From: Bacteroidaceae bacterium
Lineage (GTDB): Bacteria; Bacteroidota; Bacteroidia; Bacteroidales; Bacteroidaceae
Length of the DNA stretch: 42,754 nt
Reading direction: 5' to 3'
Assembly (NCBI GenBank): GCA_017614465.1
Contig: JAGABW010000095.1
Span: forward strand, 1 to 42,754
A model generated the notes under the pieces. That model saw only the letters and a list, made by a program, of their open reading frames with translations. It was not told where the DNA came from and searched no databases. Below are positions 23,919 to 33,721 of the stretch, piece after piece. The position numbers were made by a program, and so were the translations under genes. How positions within the stretch are numbered: position 1 is the stretch's first letter; each line of letters begins with the position of its first letter.

Positions 23919-25421
23919 ATGGGCAAACCTACACCAATCATAATCATAGCAATCGCATTTATCACAGGGATATTCACCTGCAAAATAGCAATAGATTATA
24001 TACATATAGACACAATCTATCTGCTTGCACTTGCAATAGTGTGGTTTATAGGTATGATCGGTTTTAATAAGATGCGAATGCCAAATATATTTGAGTTATC
24101 AACCACCTTATTCTGTTTCTTTACTGGGGCTCTGTTGTTTCTCATACGATTCAACGAAGTGAAGGACGGAATAAACATGAACAATCAATATATAAGGGGA
24201 GAAATCATAAAAACACCGATAAAATCGGCACATTCTTGGGCTGTTGACCTAAAAACCGATAATGGGACAAAGATAAAAGCATATTTACATCCGTATTGTC
24301 AACCAAGAACAGGTGATATCATAGAGTTACAACCTTCGTATGGACTACAATCAACATGTCCTTTATATGATTCTGATTCCACCTACAAAGACTATAGAAA
24401 TTATCTGTTCTATTCTGGCTTCTCCGCAACCTGCTATGCTGGAAAAGAACAATGGCGACTAACTAACGAAGAAAGCAACAACATCTATACACGGATTCAT
24501 TCTCTACAAGAATCAATGATCAAACAATATAAAGAAGCAGGATTTGAAGGCAATGAGGGAGCTGTAATTACAGCCATGACTACAGGTAACAAAGCAAGTT
24601 TATCAAAGCAGACAAAAGAAAAATACTCACATGCAGGCGTAAGTCATATATTAGCACTTTCAGGTTTTCATCTTACCCTGCTATACACCATGCTTGAATG
24701 GTTATTGTTTGCATATATTGCACCACGGAAATGGAGAATAGTCACTCAATGTCTCTCCATAATAATGATTATAGCCTTTACAATAATAGCAGGAGCTCCA
24801 GCATCATTAGTACGAGCAACAATTATATGTACCTTAATGAGTATTACAAGTATTTTTCAAAACGACAATTCATCGATGAATTCGTTGAGTCTTGCAGCAA
24901 TCCTTATGCTTGCATACAATCCGCTTATGCTATTCGATGTAGGATTTCAACTATCATTTGCCTCTATGATAGGACTATGCACAGTGTGTCGTCCGATGTC
25001 AAACCTATTGACTATAAAAAACAGACTTCTAAATAATGTATGGTCATTAACATGTTGCACCATCACATGCAGTTTATTTACATTTCCACTTATCACATAT
25101 TATTTCGGTTATTTTCCACTAACATCCATACTTACCAATGTCATTATAACCTTTATCGCTTATTTCCTACTATTATTCTCCGTTTTATGGTGGATCATGT
25201 ACTTTATACCTACTATTCAAGGATTTATAGGAACATGTATGAACTTCACGGCATCACTGATGAACGATATTACAGACTGGATTTCATCGATGAAATGGGC
25301 AATTTGTGAATTCAGGCTAAATCTTCTCGGCGTTATAATGTGTTATCTGCTATTGGTATCGGTCATACTACTAATCAGTCGTATGACGAGGAAAACCATT
25401 TTAAATGAATCTGACATATAA
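23919..25421 (+). CDS. comEC: ComEC/Rec2-family membrane protein, short form
   Basis: ComEC forms the inner-membrane channel for single-stranded DNA during natural transformation. This 500-residue protein has an N-terminal pair of membrane helices and an OB-fold-like soluble region (about 85-190). The competence domain follows, with the signature GVSHILALSGFHLTLL and eight or so further helices. The C-terminal metallo-beta-lactamase-like domain of the full ~750-residue B. subtilis protein is absent: the sequence ends shortly after the last helix. Whether this cell takes up DNA cannot be judged from the window. No other competence gene is near. Confidence 0.88.
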   Translation: MGKPTPIIIIAIAFITGIFTCKIAIDYIHIDTIYLLALAIVWFIGMIGFNKMRMPNIFELSTTLFCFFTGALLFLIRFNEVKDGINMNNQYIRGEIIKTPIKSAHSWAVDLKTDNGTKIKAYLHPYCQPRTGDIIELQPSYGLQSTCPLYDSDSTYKDYRNYLFYSGFSATCYAGKEQWRLTNEESNNIYTRIHSLQESMIKQYKEAGFEGNEGAVITAMTTGNKASLSKQTKEKYSHAGVSHILALSGFHLTLLYTMLEWLLFAYIAPRKWRIVTQCLSIIMIIAFTIIAGAPASLVRATIICTLMSITSIFQNDNSSMNSLSLAAILMLAYNPLMLFDVGFQLSFASMIGLCTVCRPMSNLLTIKNRLLNNVWSLTCCTITCSLFTFPLITYYFGYFPLTSILTNVIITFIAYFLLLFSVLWWIMYFIPTIQGFIGTCMNFTASLMNDITDWISSMKWAICEFRLNLLGVIMCYLLLVSVILLISRMTRKTILNESDI

Positions 25422-25538
25422 TGTAAACAGATGAGCAACGGTAATTTTGACTGAAGAAACAAATGACGAATGTCATACATAAAGCATAAAATTAGTCATC
25501 TTTTAATTAAATATGTAATGTATTTAGCAAAAAAGGTG

Positions 25539-25546
25539 TATATTTG
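25539..25546 (+). promoter_or_regulatory. Candidate promoter for the NeuD-like gene (-7 element)
   Basis: TATATTTG matches the Bacteroidetes -7 element, 76 bases before the start codon; the -33 TTTG is not clear. A perfect 9-bp inverted repeat (ATTATTGTA, 4 bases, TACAATAAT; 25552-25573) begins 5 bases after it, at the expected transcription start. It may be an operator or a 5' hairpin. Confidence 0.5.
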
Positions 25547-25622
25547 CAATAATTATTGTACTACTACAATAATGTTATAATTCAGATAAATACATTAATA
25601 GAAACTATTAAAGGACATACAT

Positions 25623-26282
25623 ATGAAAGATATTGCAATTTATGGGGCTGGCGGTATGGGACGTGAGGTTGCATGCTTAATAAGAATCATCAATGAGAGC
25701 CTTTCAAATGATGAAGAAAAATGGAACTTAATAGGTTTCTTCGACGATGGAAAAGAAAAGGGAACACACAATGAATATGGTGTAATCTTAGGCGGTTTAT
25801 CTGAATTGAACGCATGGTCAAAACCATTAAATGTGGTAATTGCAATAGCAACACCAAGAATCATGAGAAAGATTGTTGCAGAAACTACAAATAAGTTGAT
25901 AAACTGGCCAAACATCGTATCTCCCGATGTGGTTTTCTTAGATAAAAATAATTTCTCAATAGGAAAAGGCAATATCATCTGTTCACGCTGCTTCATCTCA
26001 TGCAATATAAAAATCGGTGATTATAATATCATAAACGAATATGTCACAATAGGTCACGACGGCACTATCGGTAATTTCAATGCAATAATGCCTGCAGTAC
26101 GCCTTTCAGGTGAATTAACTGTTGGTGATGGCAATTTCTTTGGAGTGTCATCTGTTGTTCTTCAACAATTAAAGATAGGAAATGACATTACCATAGGCGC
26201 AAATAGTACGATACTTCGCAATCCCCAGAACGGATGTACTTACGTTGGAATTCAACGAGAAATAAACAAAAAAGAATCGTAA
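25623..26282 (+). CDS. NeuD/PglD-like sugar O-/N-acyltransferase
   Basis: The 219-residue protein has an N-terminal Rossmann-like nucleotide-sugar-binding part starting KDIAIYGAGGMGREVACL. A left-handed beta-helix of hexapeptide repeats covers about 105-205, with IGKGNIICSRCFI, IGDYNIINEYVTIGHDGTIG and IGNDITIGANSTI. Family members acetylate sugars such as sialic acid or bacillosamine precursors for surface glycans. The putative catalytic histidine is in VTIGHDG. It stands alone between comEC and the GH43 gene with its own candidate promoter. The sugar substrate is unknown. Confidence 0.88.
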   Translation: MKDIAIYGAGGMGREVACLIRIINESLSNDEEKWNLIGFFDDGKEKGTHNEYGVILGGLSELNAWSKPLNVVIAIATPRIMRKIVAETTNKLINWPNIVSPDVVFLDKNNFSIGKGNIICSRCFISCNIKIGDYNIINEYVTIGHDGTIGNFNAIMPAVRLSGELTVGDGNFFGVSSVVLQQLKIGNDITIGANSTILRNPQNGCTYVGIQREINKKES

Positions 26283-26414
26283 TAACCGATCTTTTGTTTA
26301 CACTTTCATATGCTAATACATATATATACAGGGATTTACCTATCATATACTGCTTATAGAAGATAATAGCATAGCATTTTTATCAAGATATGACGTTTAT
26401 TTGTTTTTTATTGC

Positions 26415-26422
26415 TAACTTTG
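26415..26422 (+). promoter_or_regulatory. Candidate promoter for the GH43 gene (-7 element)
   Basis: TAACTTTG matches TAnnTTTG, 38 bases before the ATG at 26461. The -33 element is not convincing. Confidence 0.5.
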
Positions 26423-26460
26423 CAAAGAGAATTATTATTACTATTAATCAAATACAACTA

Positions 26461-28125
26461 ATGAAAAAATTATTTAGAACCTTTTTGGCATTAGGATTGT
26501 TATGTCCAATAGTTGGTAATGCAACATCCATAACAATGGAGAAACCAGCTGAAAGCATTGCAAATCCTATTATCTTCGCAGATGTCCCAGACATTGACAT
26601 AATCAGAGTAGGTAATGACTATTACATGACTTCCACAACAATGCACTTATGTCCGGGTGTTCCAATTATGCACTCAACCGACCTTAAGAATTGGGAAATC
26701 ATCAATTATGTATATGACATATTAGAAACTAACGGTAATGCCACTCTCAATGGTGGAGAAGCTTATGGAAATGGTTCATGGGCAAGTTCTATCAAATATG
26801 TAAACGGCATGTTCCATATCTGTTTCGTAGCAAATGAACAAAACAAGACATACATATATCACACCAAGGATCTTAGAACAAAGAACTGGGAAAGGAGTGA
26901 ATTCCAGGGAAAATTCCACGATCCAGCATTATTCTATGATGAAACAAGCGGACGTGCATTTGTAGCATATGGAAACGGTAGAATTATGGTACACGAACTT
27001 ACACCTGATTTTACTGCTTTGAAAGAAGATGGTGTTCATCAGCTTCTTGTTGACGCACGCGACCCTAATTGTGGTTTAGGTGCTGAAGGAAGCCACCTTT
27101 ATCGCCATGGAGACTATTATTATCTTTTCAATATCGATTGGCCTCGTAATAGTGTACGTCGTCAGACATGCTATAGAGCAAAGGATCTTTTCGGTGAATG
27201 GGAACGTAAAACAGTCATAGAAACCACTATCAATGCCGGAGTTGGCGGATTTGGCAGAAACGGTATTGCTCAGGGAGGTATTGTAGATACACCTGATGGT
27301 GACTGGATGGGTTTCTTCTTTCAGGATCAGGGACCTTTAGGACGTGCTCCTATATTTGTTCCGATGGAATGGAAAGATGGATGGCCTGTATTCCCTACTA
27401 AATATGAGAATTCTACATCGCCAACAATTGGAACAATACAGGAAGCTATCACTTCTTCCGATGAATTCGACGGGAAATACAACGCTGGTAACACAAACTG
27501 TATAGCAGTCGGTCCTGCATGGCAATGGAATCACAACCCAATAAATGAAGCATGGAGCCTTACAGAGAAAGAAGGATGGCTTAGACTAAAAACAGCTTCA
27601 GTTGCTCCACACATCTTCCTTGCTCGCAATTCTATTAGTCAACGTTTACCTGGTCCACGCTGTACAACTGAAGTACTCATGGATGCAAAAGGAATGAAAG
27701 CAGGAGACCGTGCAGGTATATGTGCTTTTCAAAGCAATTACGCAAGTATTGGTGTAGAAAAGAACGCAAAGGGAAAGAAACAACTCGTGGTTCGTACACG
27801 TTCTTCAAAAGGTAAATCCAGAGCTGCATTCATCTCAAAAGAGGATGATTCTGAAGTTGTACTCGCACAGAAGCTGAAGAAAGACAAAGTTTACCTGCGA
27901 ATCAGTTATGTATTCTACGACAATGAAGCAACAAAAGGTCAAGCCAATACAGCACGTCTGTCATACAGCTACGACGGAAAGACATGGACAGACAGCGGAG
28001 TTGTTCTAAAGATGCAATATACACTTGATATGTTTATGGGATATCGTACATTACTCTACAACTATGCGACAGAAGCAACTGGAGGATATGTAGATTTTGA
28101 TTATTACCATTTAACTATAGATTAA
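26461..28125 (+). CDS. Secreted glycoside hydrolase family 43 protein
   Basis: The ATG at 26461 gives a 554-residue protein with a signal peptide (MKKLFRTFLALGLLCPIVGNA). An in-frame TTG at 26401 was rejected because it lies upstream of the -7 promoter element. The GH43 five-bladed propeller covers about 35-330. The catalytic base Asp lies in FADVPDIDIIRVGNDYY, the pKa-modulating Asp in FHDPALFYD, and the catalytic acid Glu in GLGAEGSHLYR. A C-terminal beta-sandwich of about 200 residues follows, as in GH43 xylosidases and arabinofuranosidases. It probably removes xylose or arabinose from xylan fragments in the periplasm. The GH115 glucuronidase gene follows 117 bases later. Confidence 0.9.
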   Translation: MKKLFRTFLALGLLCPIVGNATSITMEKPAESIANPIIFADVPDIDIIRVGNDYYMTSTTMHLCPGVPIMHSTDLKNWEIINYVYDILETNGNATLNGGEAYGNGSWASSIKYVNGMFHICFVANEQNKTYIYHTKDLRTKNWERSEFQGKFHDPALFYDETSGRAFVAYGNGRIMVHELTPDFTALKEDGVHQLLVDARDPNCGLGAEGSHLYRHGDYYYLFNIDWPRNSVRRQTCYRAKDLFGEWERKTVIETTINAGVGGFGRNGIAQGGIVDTPDGDWMGFFFQDQGPLGRAPIFVPMEWKDGWPVFPTKYENSTSPTIGTIQEAITSSDEFDGKYNAGNTNCIAVGPAWQWNHNPINEAWSLTEKEGWLRLKTASVAPHIFLARNSISQRLPGPRCTTEVLMDAKGMKAGDRAGICAFQSNYASIGVEKNAKGKKQLVVRTRSSKGKSRAAFISKEDDSEVVLAQKLKKDKVYLRISYVFYDNEATKGQANTARLSYSYDGKTWTDSGVVLKMQYTLDMFMGYRTLLYNYATEATGGYVDFDYYHLTID

Positions 28126-28146
28126 AACTGTCAACATTTTTTAAAG

Positions 28147-28177
28147 GGTGTGTATCATTTATTCAAGGATACACACC
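28147..28177 (+). terminator. Hairpin between the GH43 and GH115 genes
   Basis: GGTGTGTATC (28147-28156) and GATACACACC (28168-28177) form a perfect 10-bp stem with an 11-base loop, 21 bases after the GH43 stop. The following sequence is T-rich but has no clean T-run, so it may be a partial terminator or an mRNA-stabilising hairpin. Confidence 0.55.
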
Positions 28178-28242
28178 TCATTTATTAAAAGAGTCCAAAC
28201 TTTATAATTACAGACATTATAATCAGAACTGAAAATTTATAT

Positions 28243-30792
28243 ATGAAACATCTAATCTTATCAATCGTTTTATTAGTTGTTGCCAAAAGTCTCTATGCAA
28301 CAGAACAATTTGTATTGTTCAATAAAACGGATAATTGCACTTCCTTATGTAATGATATTAGTATCATTATTGATGAAAACGACAACGAAGGGGTGAAGAT
28401 TGCAGCAAAAAACCTACAGAATGATATCTTCAATGTCACCAACAGAAAACCAGTGATTAATGGTGAAAAAGGGAATATCATTATCGGAACAATCGGGCAT
28501 AGCAAACTCATTGACAATGCCATCAAAAAGGGTATTATCAAACGTAATGAGTTGAAGGACAAATGGGAAAAATACATTATCACTACTTATAACGGACAAC
28601 TGTTTATTGCAGGAAGTGACAGACGAGGAACTATATTCGGAATTTACGAATTCTCACGTCAGTTAGGTGTATCTCCATGGTATTGGTGGGCTGATGTTCC
28701 TGTAGAAAAACACAATGAAATCTATATAAAAAACGGCATTTATACAGACGGAGAACCAAAAGTAAAGTATCGTGGTATCTTTATCAATGATGAGAATCCT
28801 TGTATGCAACAATGGGCAAGAGAGAAGTTCGGCGGAATGAACAGTAAGATGTACGTTCATGTTTATGAGCTTATATTACGTCTGAAAGGCAATATCCTAT
28901 GGCCGGGCATGTGGGGCTCTTTCAAGGAATATCGTCCTCTTGAAACCATTTTAAAGGACGAAAACGGTAACTGGGAAGGAAACGACTTCAATGACGATGA
29001 CCCGCTTAATCCAAAACTTGCGAATGATTATGGTGTTGTTATAGGAACATCTCATCATGAGCCTATGCAACGTTCACAACAAGAATGGCTTAGAAGAAGA
29101 GAGAACTATGGAAACGGAGAATGGAACTATATGACAAATAGAGACGCGCTTCAACGTTTCTTCAAAGAGGGAATCGAAAATACAAAAGACTATGAATGTA
29201 TGATTACCATGGGAATGCGTGGAGATGAAGACCGTCCTATGGTTGATGCAGGAAGTAGAGAAGAAAATATGAAGTTGCTCCGAACAATCTTCGATGACCA
29301 ACGACGCATAATAAAGGAAGTTACAGGAAAACCTGCAGAGGAGATGCCACAGGTATGGACACTATACAGTGAGCTTCTCGACTATTACAATGACGGATTT
29401 AAGATTCCAGATGATATCACACTTATGTTATGTGATGACAACTGGGGAGACATCCGAAAGGTTCCAACAACTGATCTGAAAAGAAAAGGCGGATATGGTA
29501 TGTACTACCACCTTGGATACTATGGAGGTCCGAGAGCTTATAAATGGATTCAACACTCACAAATACAAAAGATATGGGAACAAATGCAGTTTGCATATGA
29601 TTATGGTATAGACCGCCTATGGATGATAAATGTGGGCGACATAAAGCCAGACGAGTTCCCTCTCAGTTTCTTGATGGATATGGCATGGGATCCAACCAAG
29701 TTCAACGAGAACAATTTAATGGACTATACACGTGAGTTCTGCCGACAGAATTTTGGTGAGGAATATGCTGATGAGGCAGCAAGAATTCTTAATGAAGATT
29801 GCAAACTTGCATCAATAAGAACTGCCGAGATGCTTGATGACAGAACATACAATTTACAAACAGGAGAGTTTGAATCAGTACGCAACCGTTTCCTTGCCCT
29901 TGAAACAATGGCATTGCGCCTATACAACGAAATGGACGAGAGCAAGCACGATGCATACCAACAGATCATATTATTCCCTGTACAGGCCTTGGCAAATCTA
30001 TACGATATGTATTATTCACTTGCCATGAACCGTAAACTGGCAAAAGAGAACGATATACGTGCAAATGAATGGGCTGACAGAGTGGACCGTTGTTACGAAC
30101 GGGATTCTATCCTTTGTTGGAATTATAATCACAAGATGTCTGGAGGCAAATGGAATCATATGATGGATGAAGTACACATCGGATATACTTCATGGCACTG
30201 TCCACAATTCCAAATTAAGCCTACAACTCAACGAGTATCTTCAGAAAACGCAAAACAAGGAGGATATGTGTTTAATGAGCATAAGGGCGAAGTAATTATG
30301 GAAGCTGAACATTATTACAAGGCTACAGCTACAAAAGATACTCACTGGACCATTATTCCAGACTTAGGACGTACACTAAGCGGAATGGCACTTATGCCTT
30401 ATACAAAACCTGCTAAGGGCTCAATGCTTGAATATAAGGTTAAGTTTAATGAGCCAACAGATAAGGTCAAGGTAAAACTTGTATTTGCCACTATCATGCC
30501 ATTTGTAGATGGAGGTCACTATGTTGAGGTTGGATTTAAAGGCTGCGACAAAGAAACCAGAATGCTGAATAAAGACTTCAACTGGCAACATTGCTACGAT
30601 AAGATGTACCCTGCCGGTGCAGAAAGAGTAATAGAGATAACTGTGGATTTAAAGGCCCAACCACAGTCAGATGGTTATTACATACTTCAGGTAGCGCCAC
30701 AACAACCTGGTATCGTACTTGAGAAGATATGTATAAACAACAAAGAACGAACATTCTTTAATGGAAATGAAACTCCATACATAAAGGAATAG
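28243..30792 (+). CDS. Secreted GH115 xylan alpha-glucuronidase
   Basis: GH115 enzymes remove (4-O-methyl-)glucuronic acid side chains from internal positions of xylan. The 849-residue protein has a signal peptide (first 19 residues, ending SLYA). An N-terminal alpha/beta domain (about 30-150) precedes the family's central barrel with VKYRGIFINDENP, LRLKGNILWPGMWG and GTSHHEPMQRSQQEW. A C-terminal beta-sandwich covers about 690-840. The length is typical of the family. Together with the GH43 gene just upstream it suggests debranching of glucuronoarabinoxylan. No SusC/SusD pair or regulator is in view. Confidence 0.92.
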   Translation: MKHLILSIVLLVVAKSLYATEQFVLFNKTDNCTSLCNDISIIIDENDNEGVKIAAKNLQNDIFNVTNRKPVINGEKGNIIIGTIGHSKLIDNAIKKGIIKRNELKDKWEKYIITTYNGQLFIAGSDRRGTIFGIYEFSRQLGVSPWYWWADVPVEKHNEIYIKNGIYTDGEPKVKYRGIFINDENPCMQQWAREKFGGMNSKMYVHVYELILRLKGNILWPGMWGSFKEYRPLETILKDENGNWEGNDFNDDDPLNPKLANDYGVVIGTSHHEPMQRSQQEWLRRRENYGNGEWNYMTNRDALQRFFKEGIENTKDYECMITMGMRGDEDRPMVDAGSREENMKLLRTIFDDQRRIIKEVTGKPAEEMPQVWTLYSELLDYYNDGFKIPDDITLMLCDDNWGDIRKVPTTDLKRKGGYGMYYHLGYYGGPRAYKWIQHSQIQKIWEQMQFAYDYGIDRLWMINVGDIKPDEFPLSFLMDMAWDPTKFNENNLMDYTREFCRQNFGEEYADEAARILNEDCKLASIRTAEMLDDRTYNLQTGEFESVRNRFLALETMALRLYNEMDESKHDAYQQIILFPVQALANLYDMYYSLAMNRKLAKENDIRANEWADRVDRCYERDSILCWNYNHKMSGGKWNHMMDEVHIGYTSWHCPQFQIKPTTQRVSSENAKQGGYVFNEHKGEVIMEAEHYYKATATKDTHWTIIPDLGRTLSGMALMPYTKPAKGSMLEYKVKFNEPTDKVKVKLVFATIMPFVDGGHYVEVGFKGCDKETRMLNKDFNWQHCYDKMYPAGAERVIEITVDLKAQPQSDGYYILQVAPQQPGIVLEKICINNKERTFFNGNETPYIKE

Positions 30793-30802
30793 AAAACATA
30801 AT

Positions 30803-30850
30803 AAAAAGAATTAGGGGTGTACTCATGCAAACATGGATACACCCCTAATT
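30803..30850 (-). terminator. Strong terminator between GH115 and nagB
   Basis: AATTAGGGGTGT (30809-30820) and ACACCCCTAATT (30839-30850) form a stem of 12 or more bp. On the minus strand it is followed by a T-run (30807-30803), so it ends nagB transcription. The hairpin lies between convergent genes and could also slow GH115 transcription from the other side. Confidence 0.85.
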
Positions 30851-30870
30851 CGTATATAAGACTTAACGGA

Positions 30871-31689
30871 TTAGAACATATCAATATAATGTTCAAGTAA
30901 TCCTTCGATTCTTTGCTTGTCCTTGAAATAATGATATGTTGACACTTGCAAATCTACGCATGCGTCCTCATCACATACAATATTTCCATGTTCATGCATC
31001 TGAAGAGCACTAACAGTCCACATGTGGTTTACTCCACCTTCAATGGCATGTTTTAAAGCATGTGCCTTCTGATGTCCATTACATAGGATTAAGACCTCAC
31101 GAGCCGACATTACAGTACCTACGCCAACAGTAAGAGCTTGCTTAGGAACCTTATTTATATCGTTGTCGAAGAAACGGCAGTTAGCCTGAATTGTATTAGT
31201 TGTAAGAGTCTTGATACGAGTCTTACTTGAAAGACTTGAACCTGGTTCGTTGAAGGCGATGTGACCATCAGGTCCGATACCTCCGATGAAAAGGTCTATA
31301 CCTCCAGCCTCTTCGATCATTTTCTCGTAGTTTCTGCATTCCTCGAGTAAATCTGGAGCATTTCCATTAAGGATATGCACATTCTTTGGATCTATATCAA
31401 TATCATTGAAGAAATTTGTCCACATGAATGAATGATAACTCTCAGGATGTGATTCAGGCAAACCAACATATTCATCCATATTGAATGTTATTACATTCTT
31501 AAATGAAATAATTCCAGCCTTATTAAGTCTTGCCAGTTCACGATACATTCCAATTGGTGAAGAACCAGTAGGACAACCGAGAACGAATTTATGTTCTGGA
31601 GTTGGATTTGCTTCAAGTATTTTATTTGCCACAAAATGTGCGGCCCATTTTGACACTGACTCATAGTCAGGAGTTATAACTACTCTCAT
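30871..31689 (-). CDS. nagB: Glucosamine-6-phosphate deaminase
   Basis: NagB converts glucosamine 6-phosphate to fructose 6-phosphate and ammonia. At 272 residues it is full length. The catalytic residues fall at the same numbers as in E. coli: D72 (NMDEY), D141 and H143 (GPDGHIAF) and E148 (NEP). It lies 49 bases after the capD-like gene on the same strand, so it may be the last gene of the polysaccharide unit. There it would affect the amino-sugar pool. A strong terminator follows. Confidence 0.96.
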   Translation of the reverse strand: MRVVITPDYESVSKWAAHFVANKILEANPTPEHKFVLGCPTGSSPIGMYRELARLNKAGIISFKNVITFNMDEYVGLPESHPESYHSFMWTNFFNDIDIDPKNVHILNGNAPDLLEECRNYEKMIEEAGGIDLFIGGIGPDGHIAFNEPGSSLSSKTRIKTLTTNTIQANCRFFDNDINKVPKQALTVGVGTVMSAREVLILCNGHQKAHALKHAIEGGVNHMWTVSALQMHEHGNIVCDEDACVDLQVSTYHYFKDKQRIEGLLEHYIDMF

Positions 31690-31738
31690 AAGAAATTTGG
31701 TATTAAATGGTTTTATTCTATTATTTGGTTATTATAAA

Positions 31739-33661
31739 CTAATATTTCTGGAAATTAACATTGGTTGTTTTAAATTCTGGAACAGTTTTCTTCATCAATG
31801 CCACCATCTCAGGTATCTGCACTTGAGCAGACAGATACACCAATTTATTTACGACCTGATGAACCTCCTGATAATCATACTCACGCACCTTGGCAATCTT
31901 TATTCGTTGGTGGTTTGTAGGAATTGTGTTCTCTGAATTTGCCAATACCTCCTCATAAAGCTTCTCTCCGGCACGAAGACCTGTAAAAGTAATCTTTATA
32001 TCCTTATCTGGAACATAGCCTGCCAATTCTATCATACGGCGAGCCATATCTACGATCTTTACAGGCTGTCCCATATCAAACACAAATATTTCATTACCCT
32101 TACTCATTGTTGCAGCTTCCATCACTAAGCGACAAGCCTCAGGGATGGTCATAAAGAATCGTATTATATCAGGGTGTGTAACTGTAACAGGACCACCTTT
32201 CTCTATTTGTTCACGGAAACGAGGGATAACACTACCATTTGAGCCTAAAACGTTACCGAATCGTGTTGTAACGAATTTTGTTATACCACGATGTTGTCCT
32301 GCAGCCACAGCCAATCCTAATGATTGAACATAGATTTCAGCTATTCGTTTAGTACATCCCATTATATTGGTAGGATTAACCGCTTTATCCGTACTAATCA
32401 TTACCATCTTCTCAGCACCATATTCAATACATTTATTTGCTACATAATGACTACCACAGACATTCACCATCACAGCCTCACATGGGTTATCTTCCATTAA
32501 AGGTACATGTTTGTATGCAGCTGCGTGAAACACAATCTGAGGTGAGAAATTACGGAATACGTAATCCAAACGTGGTTTAGATCGTACATCACCAATAATA
32601 GGGACATAATCAAGCTCTGGATATTTCTCGTCTAATTCAAGACGCAGGTTATGCATAGGAGTTTCTCCATTATCAAAGAGAATAAGTTTTTTTACTCCCA
32701 TAGAGGCTAATTGACGGCATAATTCACTACCAATACTACCAGCAGCACCTGTAACCAGAATTACCTTATTATTGAAATTTGAAGAGATTTGCTCCATCGA
32801 GATCTGTATTTCTGGACGTCCAAGCAAGTCTTCAATTCGAATCTGACGAATCTCATTATGATTTATCTTTCCGTCAACAATTTCATCGACAGCAGGAGAA
32901 AGCAACACCTTTATGCCACACTCCATTGCGAACGGGATGAGTCTTTCTTTTTCATCTCTTACATTCTGCTCACGCGGAAAGATTATCGCCTCTACATTAT
33001 ATTGCTGTTTTAATGTTGCAAGATCTTCAACTGTTTGGAAATGCAATATCGGACGATCGGCTAATGAGTATTTCTTCATAGGTCCACCATATGAGATAAA
33101 ACCTACGATATTGTATTGTGGAGAAAACTGAAGACGTGTAATGAACGCAACAGATTTATCACTTGTACCATATACAAATGTCTTTGTACGTCGTGAGTCT
33201 CTTTCAGTTGAAGTCTTAATAATATCGTACATATAGACCATGAGAGAGCGAGCACCGACAAGCATACATAACAACAGAATCATGTCGATAAATCCAATGA
33301 TTATTAATCTTGAATATGTTGCGCTCCCATCGTGAAATATAGGGATAATTAAGGACTCAATAAATATAAATCTTGCAATGACACATATTATAAACCTTGG
33401 CATGTCACGCAATGAGAAGTGACGGATTATGACACTATATGTTCTTGCCACATAAAAGCATGCAAAGGATATAACTAATGATGCAAACATCCACCATATT
33501 GTAAAAGCCATTGGAAAAGACTTCCATTGAGCTAACCAATATATAAGCAAGAAAGTAAAGAACGATGACAATACTGATAAAAACACATCAAATGCCAGTA
33601 TTGCTGCCGAACTAATATACTTATCTGTGCGTCGTCTTATTTCTAATAATATTTTTTTCAT
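31739..33661 (-). CDS. CapD/PglF-like nucleotide-sugar 4,6-dehydratase
   Basis: The start at 33661 (MKKILLEIRRR) gives 640 residues. An in-frame ATG at 33694 would add 11 poorly fitting residues. Four N-terminal membrane helices (about 15-130) are followed by a CoA-binding-like Rossmann region. The extended SDR domain then has the NAD motif VTGAAGSIGSELCRQ and the YKHVPLME segment typical of UDP-GlcNAc 4,6-dehydratases in the FlaA1/WbpM/PglF group. Here the usual SDR catalytic Tyr is replaced by Met in the large-membrane type (MVMISTDKAVNPTNIMGCTKR). It probably makes a UDP-4-keto-6-deoxy sugar for surface polysaccharide. It follows the cpsB-type phosphatase by about 60 bases. Confidence 0.9.
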   Translation of the reverse strand: MKKILLEIRRRTDKYISSAAILAFDVFLSVLSSFFTFLLIYWLAQWKSFPMAFTIWWMFASLVISFACFYVARTYSVIIRHFSLRDMPRFIICVIARFIFIESLIIPIFHDGSATYSRLIIIGFIDMILLLCMLVGARSLMVYMYDIIKTSTERDSRRTKTFVYGTSDKSVAFITRLQFSPQYNIVGFISYGGPMKKYSLADRPILHFQTVEDLATLKQQYNVEAIIFPREQNVRDEKERLIPFAMECGIKVLLSPAVDEIVDGKINHNEIRQIRIEDLLGRPEIQISMEQISSNFNNKVILVTGAAGSIGSELCRQLASMGVKKLILFDNGETPMHNLRLELDEKYPELDYVPIIGDVRSKPRLDYVFRNFSPQIVFHAAAYKHVPLMEDNPCEAVMVNVCGSHYVANKCIEYGAEKMVMISTDKAVNPTNIMGCTKRIAEIYVQSLGLAVAAGQHRGITKFVTTRFGNVLGSNGSVIPRFREQIEKGGPVTVTHPDIIRFFMTIPEACRLVMEAATMSKGNEIFVFDMGQPVKIVDMARRMIELAGYVPDKDIKITFTGLRAGEKLYEEVLANSENTIPTNHQRIKIAKVREYDYQEVHQVVNKLVYLSAQVQIPEMVALMKKTVPEFKTTNVNFQKY

Positions 33662-33721
33662 AATATGTTTCCGCCTTATATCATTTTCTAACAAATGATG
33701 TTAACAAACCTTCTTATATTG

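Noticed and set aside
26401-26460. Upstream TTG start for the GH43 gene
   Set aside because: It lies before the -7 promoter element, and the ATG at 26461 begins a proper signal peptide.
28202-28222. TTATAAT-N7-ATTATAA inverted repeat upstream of GH115
   Set aside because: Seven A/T-only bases per arm in very AT-rich DNA; too easily due to chance to call an operator.
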